A stretch of 64,000 nt of DNA, from assembly GCA_028564705.1 (NCBI GenBank), contig JAPXFQ010002718.1, positions 806,001-870,000 of the forward strand. Direction: 5' to 3'. Source of the DNA: Apricaphanius iberus (Eukaryota > Chordata > Actinopteri > Cyprinodontiformes > Aphaniidae). Under the pieces are notes generated by a model. The model was given only the letters and a program-made list of their open reading frames with translations, was not told where the DNA came from and did no database searches. A program made the translations under genes and the position numbers. The first letter of the stretch is position 1. Every line of letters starts with the position of its first letter. Of the stretch, positions 37,250-48,900 are shown piece after piece.

Positions 37250-39375
37250 CGGTCATTTGTGGTCTCCTGTTTGTCGAGCCCTAAAGGCACTCTTTAATTA
37301 TCTTATGAAAATAAAAGATCAAATGAAAAGAACAGCAGTACTACAGGAAATAAATGTGATTGGGACCTATATCGTAAAAATAGAAATTCTGTTAATAAAC
37401 TTAACAAAAAGAAGAAGAAAATCTATTTTAATAATCATGTTAAAAACATAGGTAATGATAGTAAGAAGTTATGGAATGTTGTAAATCAACTGACTGGTAA
37501 GAAAAATAAAATAATTCCATCTTTTCTGGAAACGGGGGATAAAGTTATAAATATGCCAATAGATATTGCGAATTGTCTTAATGATTATTTTATAAGCAAA
37601 TTAGATAAACTAAGAGAAAACATGCCTAATTTAAGTAATGATAAATCTCACCTATTAAGAAATGAACTGTTGTAAAATAAAAAATCAAGGTTTAAATAAG
37701 AAAGTGTAAATCTATGGATCAAGTCTTTTAAAATCCTGTAAAAACAAATACCGGGGGGATGTCGACGGTCTGGACAGCAGGCTTCTTAAATTAGCTGCTG
37801 ACTCTGTTGCCCCTGTCCTAACCCACATCATCAACCTCAGTTTTATCTGCTGTACCTGCCCACATACGTGGATGCATGGGCTAAAATAGTTCCTCTGTCC
37901 AAAGATTAAAAAAAATGCCTTTCTCTGGTCTCAACGGTCGCCTGATAAGTACATTACCTGTATTATCTAAAATAACGGAATCTATAGTATATCATCAAAT
38001 GAATAATTATTTTTATACAAACGATTTATTAACAGACTTTCAGCATGCATACAGAAAAAGTCACTCCACTGCACTGACTCACATGTCTGATGATTGGCTT
38101 AGAGAGATTGAAAAGAGAAATATGGTCGGTGCTGTATGTTTAGATTTTTCTGCAGCCTTTGATGTCATAGATCACGAACTGTTATTAACAAATTTATCTT
38201 GTTATGGTTTTGAGCAGTCAGCAATCATATGGATGTACAGTTGCCTGTCAAACAGAACACAGATAGAGTTTTTTAATGGCGGTTTCTCGTGTATCAGAAT
38301 AATCACTTCTGGAATGCCCCAAGGCAGTTGTCTGGGTCCATTATTATTTAACATTTTTACTAATGATTTACTATTCATTTTAGATAAGGCTGCCATGTTC
38401 ATGTATGCTGTCGATTCAACTATATATACAGCAGCAAGTACACAAAACAATCTAGAAACTGTTTTAAATAAAGAATTAAAATATATATTAGATTGAATCA
38501 AATTAAATAAACTGGCACAGTAAAAACTAACTGTATGATTCTTGGTGCTAACTATAAAATGTATCATAATCCAGTCATTAATATTAAAATTAATAATGTA
38601 ACTATTAAACAAGTGCATGAGAACAAAATGCTGGGTGTAACAGTAGACTAGATTGTTATGGAAAAACATATCAATAATATCATTGCAAAAATGGGGAGAG
38701 GTATATCTATAATGAGAAAACAAGCAACTTTTTAAACTTCAAATATTATGAATTATGTCTTGAAAGCACTAATATTGACATACCTTGACTAGTGCCCAGC
38801 GGTTTGGTCAAATGCCACTGGTGAATATATGGATAAATTACAACTTATACAGAATAGAGCTGCTCGTGTAGCACTCGGGAGGAGCTATTGGAGAAATATT
38901 TCAATGCACAAAATTCTTAACTGGCTGCAAAGATAGACGGTTAATTCTAAGAGGAAACATTTCCATCTCAAAACTTCAGTTTTGTTCCAGCATCTTTTTT
39001 TTCAGTGTAGACAATCATCAGTACAGTACCAGACATGGAACTAAAGGCAACTTCACCTTACCCATAACACAAACAAATGCCATAAAAAGTACTGTCATGT
39101 TCAGAGGTATGAAGGAATGGAATAAACTGTCAAATCATATCATACTCACTAACAATGTCAATAAATTAGAAATGTAAAACAGCATTTATCAAAATAATAC
39201 ATCTGACTCTTATATATGTTTGTGAATATGTTTGTACACGCATATGTGTAGTGTATGTTTTTAACATTTTTGGGGGGAAAAGTACATATTTTCTAGGATC
39301 CCAGGAAGAATAGCTGCAGCACGGCTGTAGCTTAAGGCGGTCCTTTCAATAAAACTAAAACTAAAACTTCAAATG
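37250..39375 (+). mobile_element. 5'-truncated LINE with degraded ORF2
   Basis: 37440-37670 encodes KKLWNVVNQLTGKKNKI and DIANCLNDYFISKLDKL, the linker before the RT domain in CR1/L2-like LINEs. 37915-38496 is an open 193-residue RT core with LTDFQHAYRKSHSTAL, VCLDFSAAFDVIDHELL and MPQGSCLGPLLFNIFTNDL. The catalytic box reads YAVD where family members have Y/FADD. Stops and frameshifts follow, and the copy ends near 39350 with tandem 'aactaaaactaaaact'. The exact clade is undecided. Confidence 0.85.
37915..38496 (+). pseudogene. LINE reverse transcriptase core, inactive
   Basis: An isolated open frame covering RT motifs from the region before motif A (DFSAAFD) through motif B (MPQGSCLGP) to motif C. 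The second metal-binding Asp pair is damaged (YAVDST for YADDST). The frame ends at a TGA in what should be the thumb region, and the endonuclease domain is absent. Confidence 0.8.
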
Positions 39376-39479
39376 ACTTAGTTGAATTACAACATTGGGG
39401 CTTTCCATTTGTAGCTGGAACTTCGACTTCCAAGTGGGAAAAATCAACCGGAATGCTACAACCAGCGGTTCTCATTTCT

Positions 39480-39720
39480 ACCAGATTTGTCCCTCCACCC
39501 ACCAAAAACACGCTTTAGGATTCTCAATTAGATCTAGCTCTGGACTTTGACTAGGCCCTTCTAACAGTCTGCATAAATCTAAGCCCACTCTAATGTAGCT
39601 TTGAAAGTATGCTTAGAGTCTTTTCCACCCTCTTCTTTTCTCACCTGTCCATGCTGAAGATAAGCATCCCCCTGGCATGACGTGCCGCAATAACGCTTTA
39701 GCAGGGTCAGTTCAGTTAGT
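39480..39720. mobile_element. DNA transposon relic
   Basis: 'agctctggactttgactagg' followed by 'cccttctaac', and 'gcatgacgtgccgcaataac', resemble antisense coding text of decayed fish DNA transposons. No frame or ends recovered. Confidence 0.35.
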
Positions 39721-39904
39721 TCACGGGATCCTCATCTAATCGCGGAGTGAACTACTCCGGTGCTTTTCTGTAAAACGTAAATTCCAAATGATTTGCTGAA
39801 AACCTGCCTATTCACAGACTTTTAAGAAAACCATATAAATAATATTAAGATCTATCTTCTTTGGAATACCTCTGAGCTAAAACACCTAGAAGCAATGCTA
39901 CTTG

Positions 39905-40170
39905 GTAAACGGTCAATGGTACTTGTTTAGCGCTTTATTTAGTCCCCAATGACCCCAAAGCATTTCACACTAAATATAGTCATTCACCCATTCATGCACA
40001 CACTGATGGTGGCAAGCCATGTTGCCCGGGGGCGCACTGACAGAGGCGAGGCTGCCGGACACTGACCACCACCGGTAGGCAACGAGTGCAGTGTCTACCC
40101 CAAGGAAACAACGATCGAGTCAGTCAGAACTGGGGCTCAAACCGACAACCACTGTAGCCCCACTTGTCAT
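39905..40170 (-). repeat. SINE-like repeat, inverted copy
   Basis: Read on the minus strand it gives the same order as the 34325 repeat: a degenerate 'gggctcaaac'-type box B head, then 'ggtggtcagtgtccggcagc', 'gcctcgcctctgtcagtgcg', 'ccaccatcagtgtg' and 'aaatgctttggggtcattgg'. Confidence 0.6.
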
Positions 40171-41943
40171 GATATTGGCCGGTGTTTACAAAGCAGCAAC
40201 AGCATTCATTTCCCTTGGTGTTGATTGGCTGTACCCCAATAGATGAGGAAGACTAAATATTTGCTTCTGTGGTAGATATAAGATGGTTTTCGTTGTGTGT
40301 ATTAATGCATATTAAGAGATACTGGTGTGTGAACTATTAAAATAAGCTCTTATAGGGACTTTTAGAGGGGTATACATTTTTTTCCTGATTTAGCTCTTTG
40401 GATCACAAATACTGGGGTCCACTGTAGTAGTCCAAAAAGTCTCATACTCGACTTCTGAAAGCAGTTGGTAGAGGTTTTGATGGGTGTCAGAATTAAAGGG
40501 ATCTGAATCAAATAGACTCCACATTTTTCCTGTCGCCAATTGCAAAAACATTGCAACGTTGCACTTTCACTTTTATGCACAGTTTGGCACCATTATCACA
40601 TCCTAGTACAATACAGCAAAGAAACTTGTAGTTGTAGCTTTAAAAAAATGGCTCAAAGGTTATGAACGAATTTGGAAAACACTGTAAATCTTTAAGTTTA
40701 TGCTTTGCAGGAAAACATTCCCATGCAGTATATTAAGTGGAAATTAAACCCAAACTGAGAAGGATATGGCTGCATGTTGACTAGTAATGCTGTAAGCTGA
40801 AACATGTCCAGCTTGAAGGATCCCTGCAGCCCACATCGGCTGCTGATGTTCGTCCACAAGCCCACATATGCAGCGCAGCTTTCCAGGAAACACCAAAAAC
40901 AGCTTCCCCTTTCAGAGAAGAATGGGTCTGTCAGTCAAACTGATCCCAGAACAGCCTGAGCTCTGGGAAAGTACGTGACAGCTCCCTTAATTTGTATACC
41001 CTGCATCTTGGCACTGTGGTTTGCCGAGTCACAGTGCAAAGAAACCAAATGCATGCAGGATAACGTGAGCAGACAGAAACAGGACGTATGAGTATTGGTT
41101 TGTGGTTGGAATTTTTTTTTCTGCCGTCTCACAGCGATCACAGACGACCACCTTGCTAACCTTGTGGCAGAGGTCTCTGAACCACCTCTGCGACTTAAAT
41201 TTTTTAACATCCTGTGCCTCCTAAGCTGATCTGAGGCCAGGGTAAGTGACAGCTCTGAATTAGACACCGCCGCGCTACACAGGACTCCACCTGAGGACGA
41301 GTACAGTGTCTCAGATAAGGACGATTCAATCTGGCAAATCTCATCTGGCCCCTGAAGGAGAGCAGAAGCAAACGTGGTTAGTTGGACTATGACGATTTTT
41401 GCCCGTCAAACCCATCTGTGAGGCCGCAGGACTGCTGAGGAGTCACAGTCATAGTGTGAACTCAGCGGTTTTCCCCCCCTGAAATTTCCTCATTTAAAGA
41501 CTTCTCACCACTGGCTGTTTGTATACAGCTATGCTGATGACACTGTGATTCTAGACGTATCATTTAACGTCGAGTGAAGTGGACATTCCACATGCGTTTC
41601 CATGACACATAACCAACAGTATCAAGTTTAATGAAAAAGTAATTCACACACCTTGAGCTTTTTCACAAGTTACAACCACAAACTGGTGAACTTTATTTTA
41701 AGTGGCAGACCAACAGAGCTGTAAAGAAGAAGACGAGAGCGTGATTTACATTAATATTTACCCTCTTTACGTTGAATGCCACTAAAGAAATCCAAAACTT
41801 TAGGAGGTGGCCTCATAAGAATAAAAAATGCTGTTCTATAAAAGGCCTGAGAGGGGTTTTCAGAGAACATTAATGAACACGAAGCATAATGGAACCGGAA
41901 GATGTGGAGAGAAAAAAATCTCAAAGTTTGATGATTTCCCAGA

Positions 41944-41990
41944 CAAGTGTTTCCCAACCCTGGTCCTCAAGGCACACTGCCCTAACACTG
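41944..41990. repeat. End fragment of palindromic MITE
   Basis: 'aagtgtttcccaaccctggt' followed by 'cctcaaggcacactgcc' is the outermost arm of the family at 57185-57355. The rest is missing. Confidence 0.5.
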
Positions 41991-42782
41991 ACAGCTAACA
42001 TTAGCAAAGTTAGCAAGTGAGTTAGCTTACCAATCCAGGAGGAAAGTCGCAGTTTCCGCATGTGTTTGATGTTAGGACATTTTTTTGTGGGTCCATCTAG
42101 GTAGTTTTAGGCTTCACCTAAAACTACTCTAAGTTTCTCTTCTTCTGCAGTCATTCCTCTACTGGGACAGATAACAATATCTCTGGCGCTCTGAAGCAGC
42201 TGCTTGACTTGCCAATTTTTCCCAGTGCCAGCTGAGCTGTGGGGACCATATAGTTGGATCATAGAGACCGTATCTGTCAACCCATGGCTGCTACTAGCTG
42301 GTAGATGGAAACATAACGTCATTGTCATGCTCGTATTATGTTTTAATTCTTTTTTTTAAGGAGATATACTTTCATTCTGCATTTCTCCATCTTATTTCTT
42401 TTTAAATGCAGCTTTTTATTAAAATGTTCTATATTCAGCCTTTAATATGACAGTAATTTTTGTATCAAAATTAGAAGCATAACTAATAGTTGGTGGCTGT
42501 GACTCTTCAGAGTGCTGTCAGCTCCTGGATAATGAGATGAGAACGGTGTCCAGGTCTGAGACAATGATCAGATGTTATAACGTGTAAAGTTGAAATTGAC
42601 GGCACGTCTGCACCAAGTGGTCAGGGACTGAATAATTGAAATGGGTCAAAATGACCAATGGCCTTCAGGATTTTCCCCATCACAGTTTAAAAACAAAATG
42701 CTCAAACATGGAAAATATTTGTTCAGCGTGACCAATGGGTACAACGGTAAATCCTGCAAGACTTGAATGTTCACCTAAGCTA

Positions 42783-43392
42783 GAAATGTCCAAACTTTTT
42801 GCTACATGGGCCAAAATCATCAAGTCGAAAGTTCCCATGGGCCACAAAAATACTTTTTTTTACCTGCTTAACAATAAATTAAACTGGTAAGATTCTTGTA
42901 GAAAAGGGATTTTTAAAGGATTGTAGATTCAAAACACAGGGCTTTTAAGATTTGTCATTTTAAAATAAATAATTTTCAAATAGTTTTCAAATATTTCAGA
43001 GCGGCAAAAACAAGAATGCTTTTTTTCGTCAGCAGAAAGAACAGAGTTTGGGCCACTGTTTGAAAGTATTCATTGTTTTTTGGTATGTTTGGTTGTCTAC
43101 GCCTACTTTTGCATTAGTTGTTTACACAGTGAAATTAAAAAGAAAGCAAAAAAACATAATTGTTTAAAGATGAAAAATGTTTGGGTTTTTTTGCCACGGA
43201 TCCCTTTCTAATCTTTTTACTTTGTCAACAAATGTTTGCCCTTATAAAATAAACTCCCCATCTGCACGGATCATTTGTGCTGTTGTGCCAATTACAAAAA
43301 CTACCAATCTTAAATGGTGGTCAAGGGCCATGCAAAATCATTCTAAGGGCCGCAAATGGCCCCTGGGCCGAACTTTGGACATGCCTTACCTA
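42783..43392. mobile_element. MITE with inverted GGGCC-rich ends
   Basis: The left end 'aatgtccaaactttttgcta' with 'catgggcca' is inverted at the right end, 'tggcccctgggccgaacttt' followed by 'ggacatgcc'. The interior is AT-rich and non-coding. It fits the hAT-like MITE type common in fish. Confidence 0.6.
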
Positions 43393-43639
43393 AGCTGACT
43401 GGCTTAGCCAGGCAGAGCAACTTTTGGCCCATGGTGACTCTGGAAGAGCTGCAGAGATCCACCGCTCAGCTAGGACACTCTGAGTACAGGAGGACTGTTA
43501 CTTGAAAGAAAATCCTACAAGGCGGCGAGTTTTGTAATTTGCAGAAAGCCATGTTACTGAACACTGCTCCTCAGGCCCCACTGTTCTTCAAATATTAGAT
43601 GTGCGATTCAAATGATTGAGATATCTCCTCATCGGGCCA

Positions 43640-43990
43640 CCGTACGCTCACCCCCCACCCCATTGTTTTGAAATCAACTGTACTTAATCACCTGGAGAAA
43701 CTCCTGAAAAATGCAGGATAGTGCACCCTGAGAATCATCATAAAAAAGCTAAAGCTGCTGAAGCAAGGCAGTGGCAGCAGCAACGTCATGCTGTGGGGAA
43801 GCTGGACCGAGTTGTTTGCGACATGGACGGAGCGAAATACGCAGGGACCCTGGAAGAAAACGTCTTACAAGTTCAAATCAAAGCAGTGAAACACGGGGGC
43901 GGCAGCATTATGGCATAGCATTTCTCCAGCAGGAACACGGAAAATGGACCGACGTTAGAGAGAAATGGATGTAAATGTTTAATGAGGATG
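43640..43990 (+). mobile_element. Tc1-like transposase fragment
   Basis: The plus strand reads KLDRVVCDMDGAKYAGTLEE and then NVLQ, and 43885-43915 'gggggcggcagcattatggc' corresponds to the GG.S.M.WG motif of Tc1 transposases, out of order and frame. The assignment is tentative because the order of motifs is unusual. Confidence 0.45.
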
Positions 43991-44080
43991 ATCACTTAAG
44001 GCACTTTAAATAGAATTAGACAACGTTGGTCGGGTTTGCCTCAGAAGAGAGCAGCAGCTTTTAAAAGTTCGAACACTAAC

Positions 44081-44107
44081 CTGTAGCTCGTTGTTGTTGG
44101 CCATCAT
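44081..44107 (-). CDS. pkn1: pkn1 candidate distal first coding exon (MMANNNELQ)
   Basis: On the minus strand, two consecutive ATGs at 44107 and 44104 open a 9-codon (or 8-codon) stretch ending CAG|GTTAGT, a strong donor. The second ATG has A at -3 and G at +4, a favourable context. The exon leaves phase 0, so it can join exon 2 at 6656 to give [22 protein letters not shown]. It sits at the edge of a CpG-rich segment, as expected of a vertebrate first exon. An in-frame TAA lies 15 codons upstream of the first ATG, so translation cannot begin further 5' in this frame. The link to pkn1 spans 37 kb and is inferred. Confidence 0.5.
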
Positions 44108-44139
44108 GCGCAGCAGATATTTGATGACTTCACCGATCC

Positions 44140-44650
44140 TCAGCTCAGGTTATGACCGTCGGGTCATGGTAGAAATGTCCGCGTAAAGTCTGTCAGAAAC
44201 CCTGCATCGTTAGATCGAAACAGCTTTAATGAGCGGCCACTCCAGGTGGATGATTAGATCCAAAACGTTTGAGACGAAGCGGCAGGTGGAGCAGAGACGG
44301 GTAGGGGGGGGGCATCACCTCCAAGCGGCAGGACGTCAACTCTTGGACGGGGTTGGGGGGGGTGGGAGGTCTGCATCACGCAGTGCGGAGGAGCGTCCGG
44401 GTAGAGAAGGGACCGGGAGGCTTCCTACTCCTCGTGGAGGAGCGCAGGAGCCGGAACCCCGCCGGGACTCTCCGCGCTGCTGCGGTCACCTGAAGCCATG
44501 TTATCCCCCCCACCTCCCAGGAAGCTGTGCGCTTCTGCTCGGCTCTGCTCTGCGCTGAGCTGGGAGCCGGTGACTGATGCTGCGAGTGAGCAGGGGCACG
44601 GGGGAGGGGTCAAACCAGCAGAATACACAAGCACAACTTCCGGATTACAC
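44140..44650 (-). promoter_or_regulatory. pkn1: CpG-rich putative distal promoter / 5' UTR
   Basis: This is the strongest GC- and CpG-rich stretch between the two genes, with G-runs near 44303 and 44350 on the plus strand. It lies immediately upstream, in minus orientation, of the MMANNNELQ exon. Two tiny upstream ORFs on the minus strand (ATGACC...TAA near 44167-44150 and ATGCAG...TGA near 44206-44192) would precede the main start if transcription begins in the island. Confidence 0.5.
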
Positions 44651-45199
44651 CTTCAGAATAAAGGTCGAATGAAGATTAAGCTGTCTAACTGTCTAATTGT
44701 TTCGATAAAGTCAGACATGTTACTTAAATAACATTAGTAGTAGGATCTCGAGTAAATAAAATAAATATTCCAAAAATAATTACAGAATAAAAGAATGACT
44801 AAAACGCTTTTATTTTAAATTTCACAGTTGGCTTGTGTCGTGATTCCTTCAACTTGATGTAGACTGAAATCCTCACTGCGGCAGTAGAGCGCCCCCCTGC
44901 TGCCACCTGTTGCCCACATGCTGGGTGTCTGGTGTCAGGATGAGAGCACGAGCTGGTCTGTGTCGTCCATTACAGTTTTTTTTTGTTTGTTTTTAAAGCA
45001 ATATCTTAGACCAGAGTCGACCCAATGCACTATAAAAGTCAGCCCCTGAGAAGCGCAGGAAATCTCTTTCAATAACGAGGTAAGTGAAGGTGCTTGTGGC
45101 GATGACGGCACAACATAAAATCAGCAATAAAACAACAATAAAAACAGAAATCTCAACAATGAAAACATACAGATCATTAAAACATTACTGTTGCGACAT

Positions 45200-45975
45200 T
45201 CCAGCTATTATTAGTCACTTAAAGGCGGCGCTAAACTAAGATTGGTTTTTAGCCTTGATTTAAAGGACCAGTGTTTGAGCAGTTTTGTAGTAGTCTGGAT
45301 GTTTGTTCAAGATAAGGCGAAAAAGGAAACTGAAAGTTGCTTCTTTGTGTTTTGTTCTGATTCTAGGGATGATTGGTAGACTAGAAATGGAGAACCTGAG
45401 TGGTTTGGGCAGTTGGTATGGTGACACCAGGTCTTCATATTTTGGTGCTAAGCCATTTAATAATTTATAAACTTATAGGAGTATTTTGAAGTCTATTCTC
45501 TGAGCTACAAGGAGTCAAGAGAAGGACTTTAGAACTGCCGTGATGTGCTCTACTTTCCTGGTTCTAGTGAGGAGGTGACCAGCAGCGTTCCGGATCAGCT
45601 GCAGTTGTCCGGTTGACTTTTTAGGTAGACCTGTGAGGACGTTGTTGAGTTATCCGTCTGACTAAAGATAAATGCATGGAGGAGTTTTTCAAGGTCCTGT
45701 TGCGACATGAATCCTAAAAATGTTCAGATGATAGAGGGCTGAGCTCATTGTTACCTTGTGACCCTGGGGGTTCAGGTCTGAGTCCATTACTACAATGATC
45801 AGTAGTTTCCAACTTTATTAAATGTAGCTGTGAGCTGTGTCTGGATCCTTCCTCTTTTGGTCCAAAAATAAATACTTCAGTTTTGTTTCTGTTCAAATTA
45901 AGAAAGTTATGGCACATCCATCCACTGATTTGCTCAATGCATTCATTTAGGGTTTGTATGGGTTCAGAGTCATTT
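45200..45975 (-). mobile_element. L2-like LINE fragment (ORF2 end)
   Basis: The minus strand encodes [20 protein letters not shown] (near 45917-45850), then after frameshifts LIQNAAGHLLTRTRKVEHIT (near 45590-45535) and SFKS-like text (near 45260). This is the order of the post-RT region in fish L2-like LINEs. Dead fragment, homologous to 10270-10485. Confidence 0.7.
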
Positions 45976-45979
45976 TATT

Positions 45980-48900
45980 AAATCTGTATTATATTATATA
46001 TTAAATAAACAATCACAGAATTTTCAACTAGTATTTCAAATGGTTATGTTGCAGATTATTTATTTTACCACTCCAGCCCAGCTGGATTTTTACAAATGTA
46101 ACTTTGATGGCAGGCATTCATTTGTTTTCACACCACAACAATTTGTGTGGTGCACCTCGAAATATATTCAAACTGACAATTTTGTCTGTGTTGTGAAATA
46201 TCAGTAAAGAAAAGCTCATCTGCATTCATACATAGCTGCATGCTTTGATTAAATAATTTTTAACATGCCATTTTTAAATAAAAAAGGTGTTAATTTGCAA
46301 ACTCAGTATTTAAAAAACTAAATATTTAGTTCTGAAATCAAAAATTGCTTTTAAATATTTTGTTAGTTAAATATTTAGTCAAAAATGTGTCATTTATAAA
46401 CATGAATGACAAGCTGAAAATGTGACTTTGAATAATTAAACCCACGTTTTTTTCTCTCTTTTGTATCTTGCACATTTACTGAATTCTGCTACCACCAGTG
46501 CAGAGCTTTCTCAGCACTGACGAGTAAAGCGTCAGGCCGTCTTAACACCTTACACCTCCAGATCTGTGACACATTTTCTGCAGCCGTGGGTTAAACCCTT
46601 TATGGAAGTTGTGATTCCTTCTCCTTCCACCTTTCTGTCAATGAAGATTAATTTAAAAAAATTTAACATTCTTTCTGTTTTGCACGTCTCACAAGGAGTT
46701 GATGACTCAAGTGTCATCAGCATGCTCTACCTCAGCCGTTCTGGTTTTCTTTTGTTGTACATGGACAACTCTGAGAAGATGCTTTGCACTTTTCTACCGT
46801 TAGAGATGAAAATGAGCTTTGCACAGAACACAGATAAAGCCCTCTATAATCTCAGTTTAATATCGGAGCGGATGCCCTTTATTTGCCCTTGGTCAGAAGC
46901 GCACACCTTCCTTTTCCACAGAAAAATATCCAGATTGCCAACTCATCTATCTTCTGTTTGACAGGCCATCCTTGATGCTCATGGACCCAGAGAAACCGGC
47001 TCTCCCTCCTGAAAAGGTTAACACAGCGCTTCTGTTTCCAACGGTCGACTTGACGGTTCAGTAAGCTGACTAGTTCCTCTGTGTCTCATTTCTATTCAAA
47101 ATGCTGGCACACGTCTATAGCAAACATTTCTCAGTCCCCCCGTTTGTTAGCCACTGAACTTTTTTAACCAAAATAAATGTTTTGATCATTTGCAGTTCGA
47201 TGATACTGAAACTATTTCTTCTGAGGTATTCCAGGAAGTTACAATTAAATGAATGAAAGTTTGATTTGGCCCACCGTGCAAAGATGGCTGCAGGATCAAT
47301 ACGACCTCTGTATCTTGGAAAGCTGTTAGAGGAGGAAATGGGAATAAATGCATCAACACATAAAGGATAAGGGGTGGGGGGGTTAAGTCTCACACAGTTA
47401 TTTATTCATTATGCTGTGAACGAAACAGACTGCATCTTTGTAAGCAACTTTGATGACTGCACAGGGACATTCAAAATGGCCTTTAAGCCCTTATGATTCC
47501 GGGTCATTTTGGCTAAATCACATGCAATGCGACATCACAAAATTAGAATTATTGCTGTTTTTGAACCCTCTGTGGTATAAATACATGTTTGGGCTCCTTG
47601 TTAAAACTAACACTCTCTAGTTTTACCCAGAGCAGTCAGAATCACTGTTAGTATGACTGGTAAAACGTTATGCACTTTATAACTCACAGAAGAAAAAAAA
47701 AATATATTTTTAATCCTCGCCTTAATTTTTTGTGAAAATATGAGTGCAAATAGCCACAATCGGTAGTTGGGAACTGAAACACACTATATGGCAACAGAAT
47801 AACTTGTTGACTACTCAAATTTGAAAAGTATATCTGTAAAAATAATTTAATTGCATCATTCTTTCTTTGGGTATGTCCAGGCGCTTTAGAGGCTCCTATG
47901 GTTTATCCAAACCTATCAAAATTGCAAACATTTGGGAATTTATTGGAACAGTGCAAAGACTTTTGAATGCTTCAACCCATATGCTGTAGTGTCTACCAGT
48001 CTAACTCTTATTTACTTTTGTTTTTATTAATATTTTATATTTATATGTATTATTTTTATTTAAATTATCACAATATCTAACTTTTTTATCTATTTTTTTT
48101 CTATTTTTCATCTAAATTATCTAAAAAAAAAAAATTTTTATCTGAATTTTAACTAAAATTACTATATGGACAGAATGGGACCAAACTTTCTAGGAACGAT
48201 CGATTTTAGACCTGCAGGAGCCCGTCACAGGTAGGAATAATAAATCCTTGACGTTTACGCTTTTCTGTAAAAAATGCTTTAGAGTCAGTGTTGTGTTTGT
48301 TGTGTGTCAAAATAGTTTATATCACTGAAAAAACGAGGCTCTGAGCTTTGATTTGATTAACAGTTTGTCTGGGTGCACGATGTAGGGGCATGCATGCATG
48401 GCTGTATTGCTGTGGAAACATACTTGTGTTCCAGGATCGGCACGTACCACTGACAGTTATACACATTTTAAAGACATTACAGATGTGAACTTATATGTCT
48501 TTGCCGTTTGGACGTAGACCATAAACAAAGCATCACATAACTGTGGAGAGGAGGAAGCTAAGGGATGCATGATTGTCGAATAACTAATGTGGAAAACACA
48601 ACACAAGATCCTCACAGCAAGTAAAGCTCCCACATTCATGCAGAATAAAAATAAAGCATGGCTGTGAGAACTTTACTCCCACAGATCTACCTTTTATCTA
48701 TTTCACCTTTGATATCTTTGGTCTAGCACCCAATCTAAAGGATTTGAGGGTGAATAAATCTCAACTGTATATCACTTTTCTCAGTTTTAACCAATACAAA
48801 TGTTAAAACCAATACCATCATTCTCCAGCATCACCTAAATGGTATTCTATTAACCAGAAAAAGCAGCCAAGAGGGCCATAGTAACTCTGGAGGAGTTGTA

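Larger units (their letters stand above)
6657..44080 (-). other. pkn1: pkn1 first intron(s), repeat-filled
   Basis: This is the interval between the upstream candidate first exon at 44107-44081 and exon 2 at 6656. If transcription starts at 16184 instead, the intron is 16094-6657. I see no further PKN-like coding exon inside. The content is mostly transposon relics listed separately. Stretches without a recognisable feature, such as 6.7-7.4, 9.7-10.2, 11.0-11.7, 16.6-18.3, 19.1-20.0, 24.1-25.0, 25.9-27.0, 28.0-29.0, 31.2-32.5 and 33.2-34.3 kb, show only AT-rich sequence or unplaced repeat fragments. Confidence 0.6.

Noticed and set aside
40935..41267. Minus-strand stretch SDQLRRHRMLKNLSRRGGSE with an apparent acceptor and AAG|GTTAGC donor
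   Set aside because: It looked like a small exon between the pkn1 first exons, but it would not fit the phase-0 junction unless a weak alternative acceptor is used. It matches no PKN region and has stops close by. Probably chance.
44081..44149. PELRIGEVIKYLLRMMANNNELQ as an internal protein exon
   Set aside because: The upstream acceptor candidates lack a pyrimidine tract. The MM in good start context plus a donor at a CpG segment edge is better explained as a first exon.
46566..46961. 131-codon plus-strand ORF
   Set aside because: No motif, no splice context and AT-rich composition. Length is compatible with chance.
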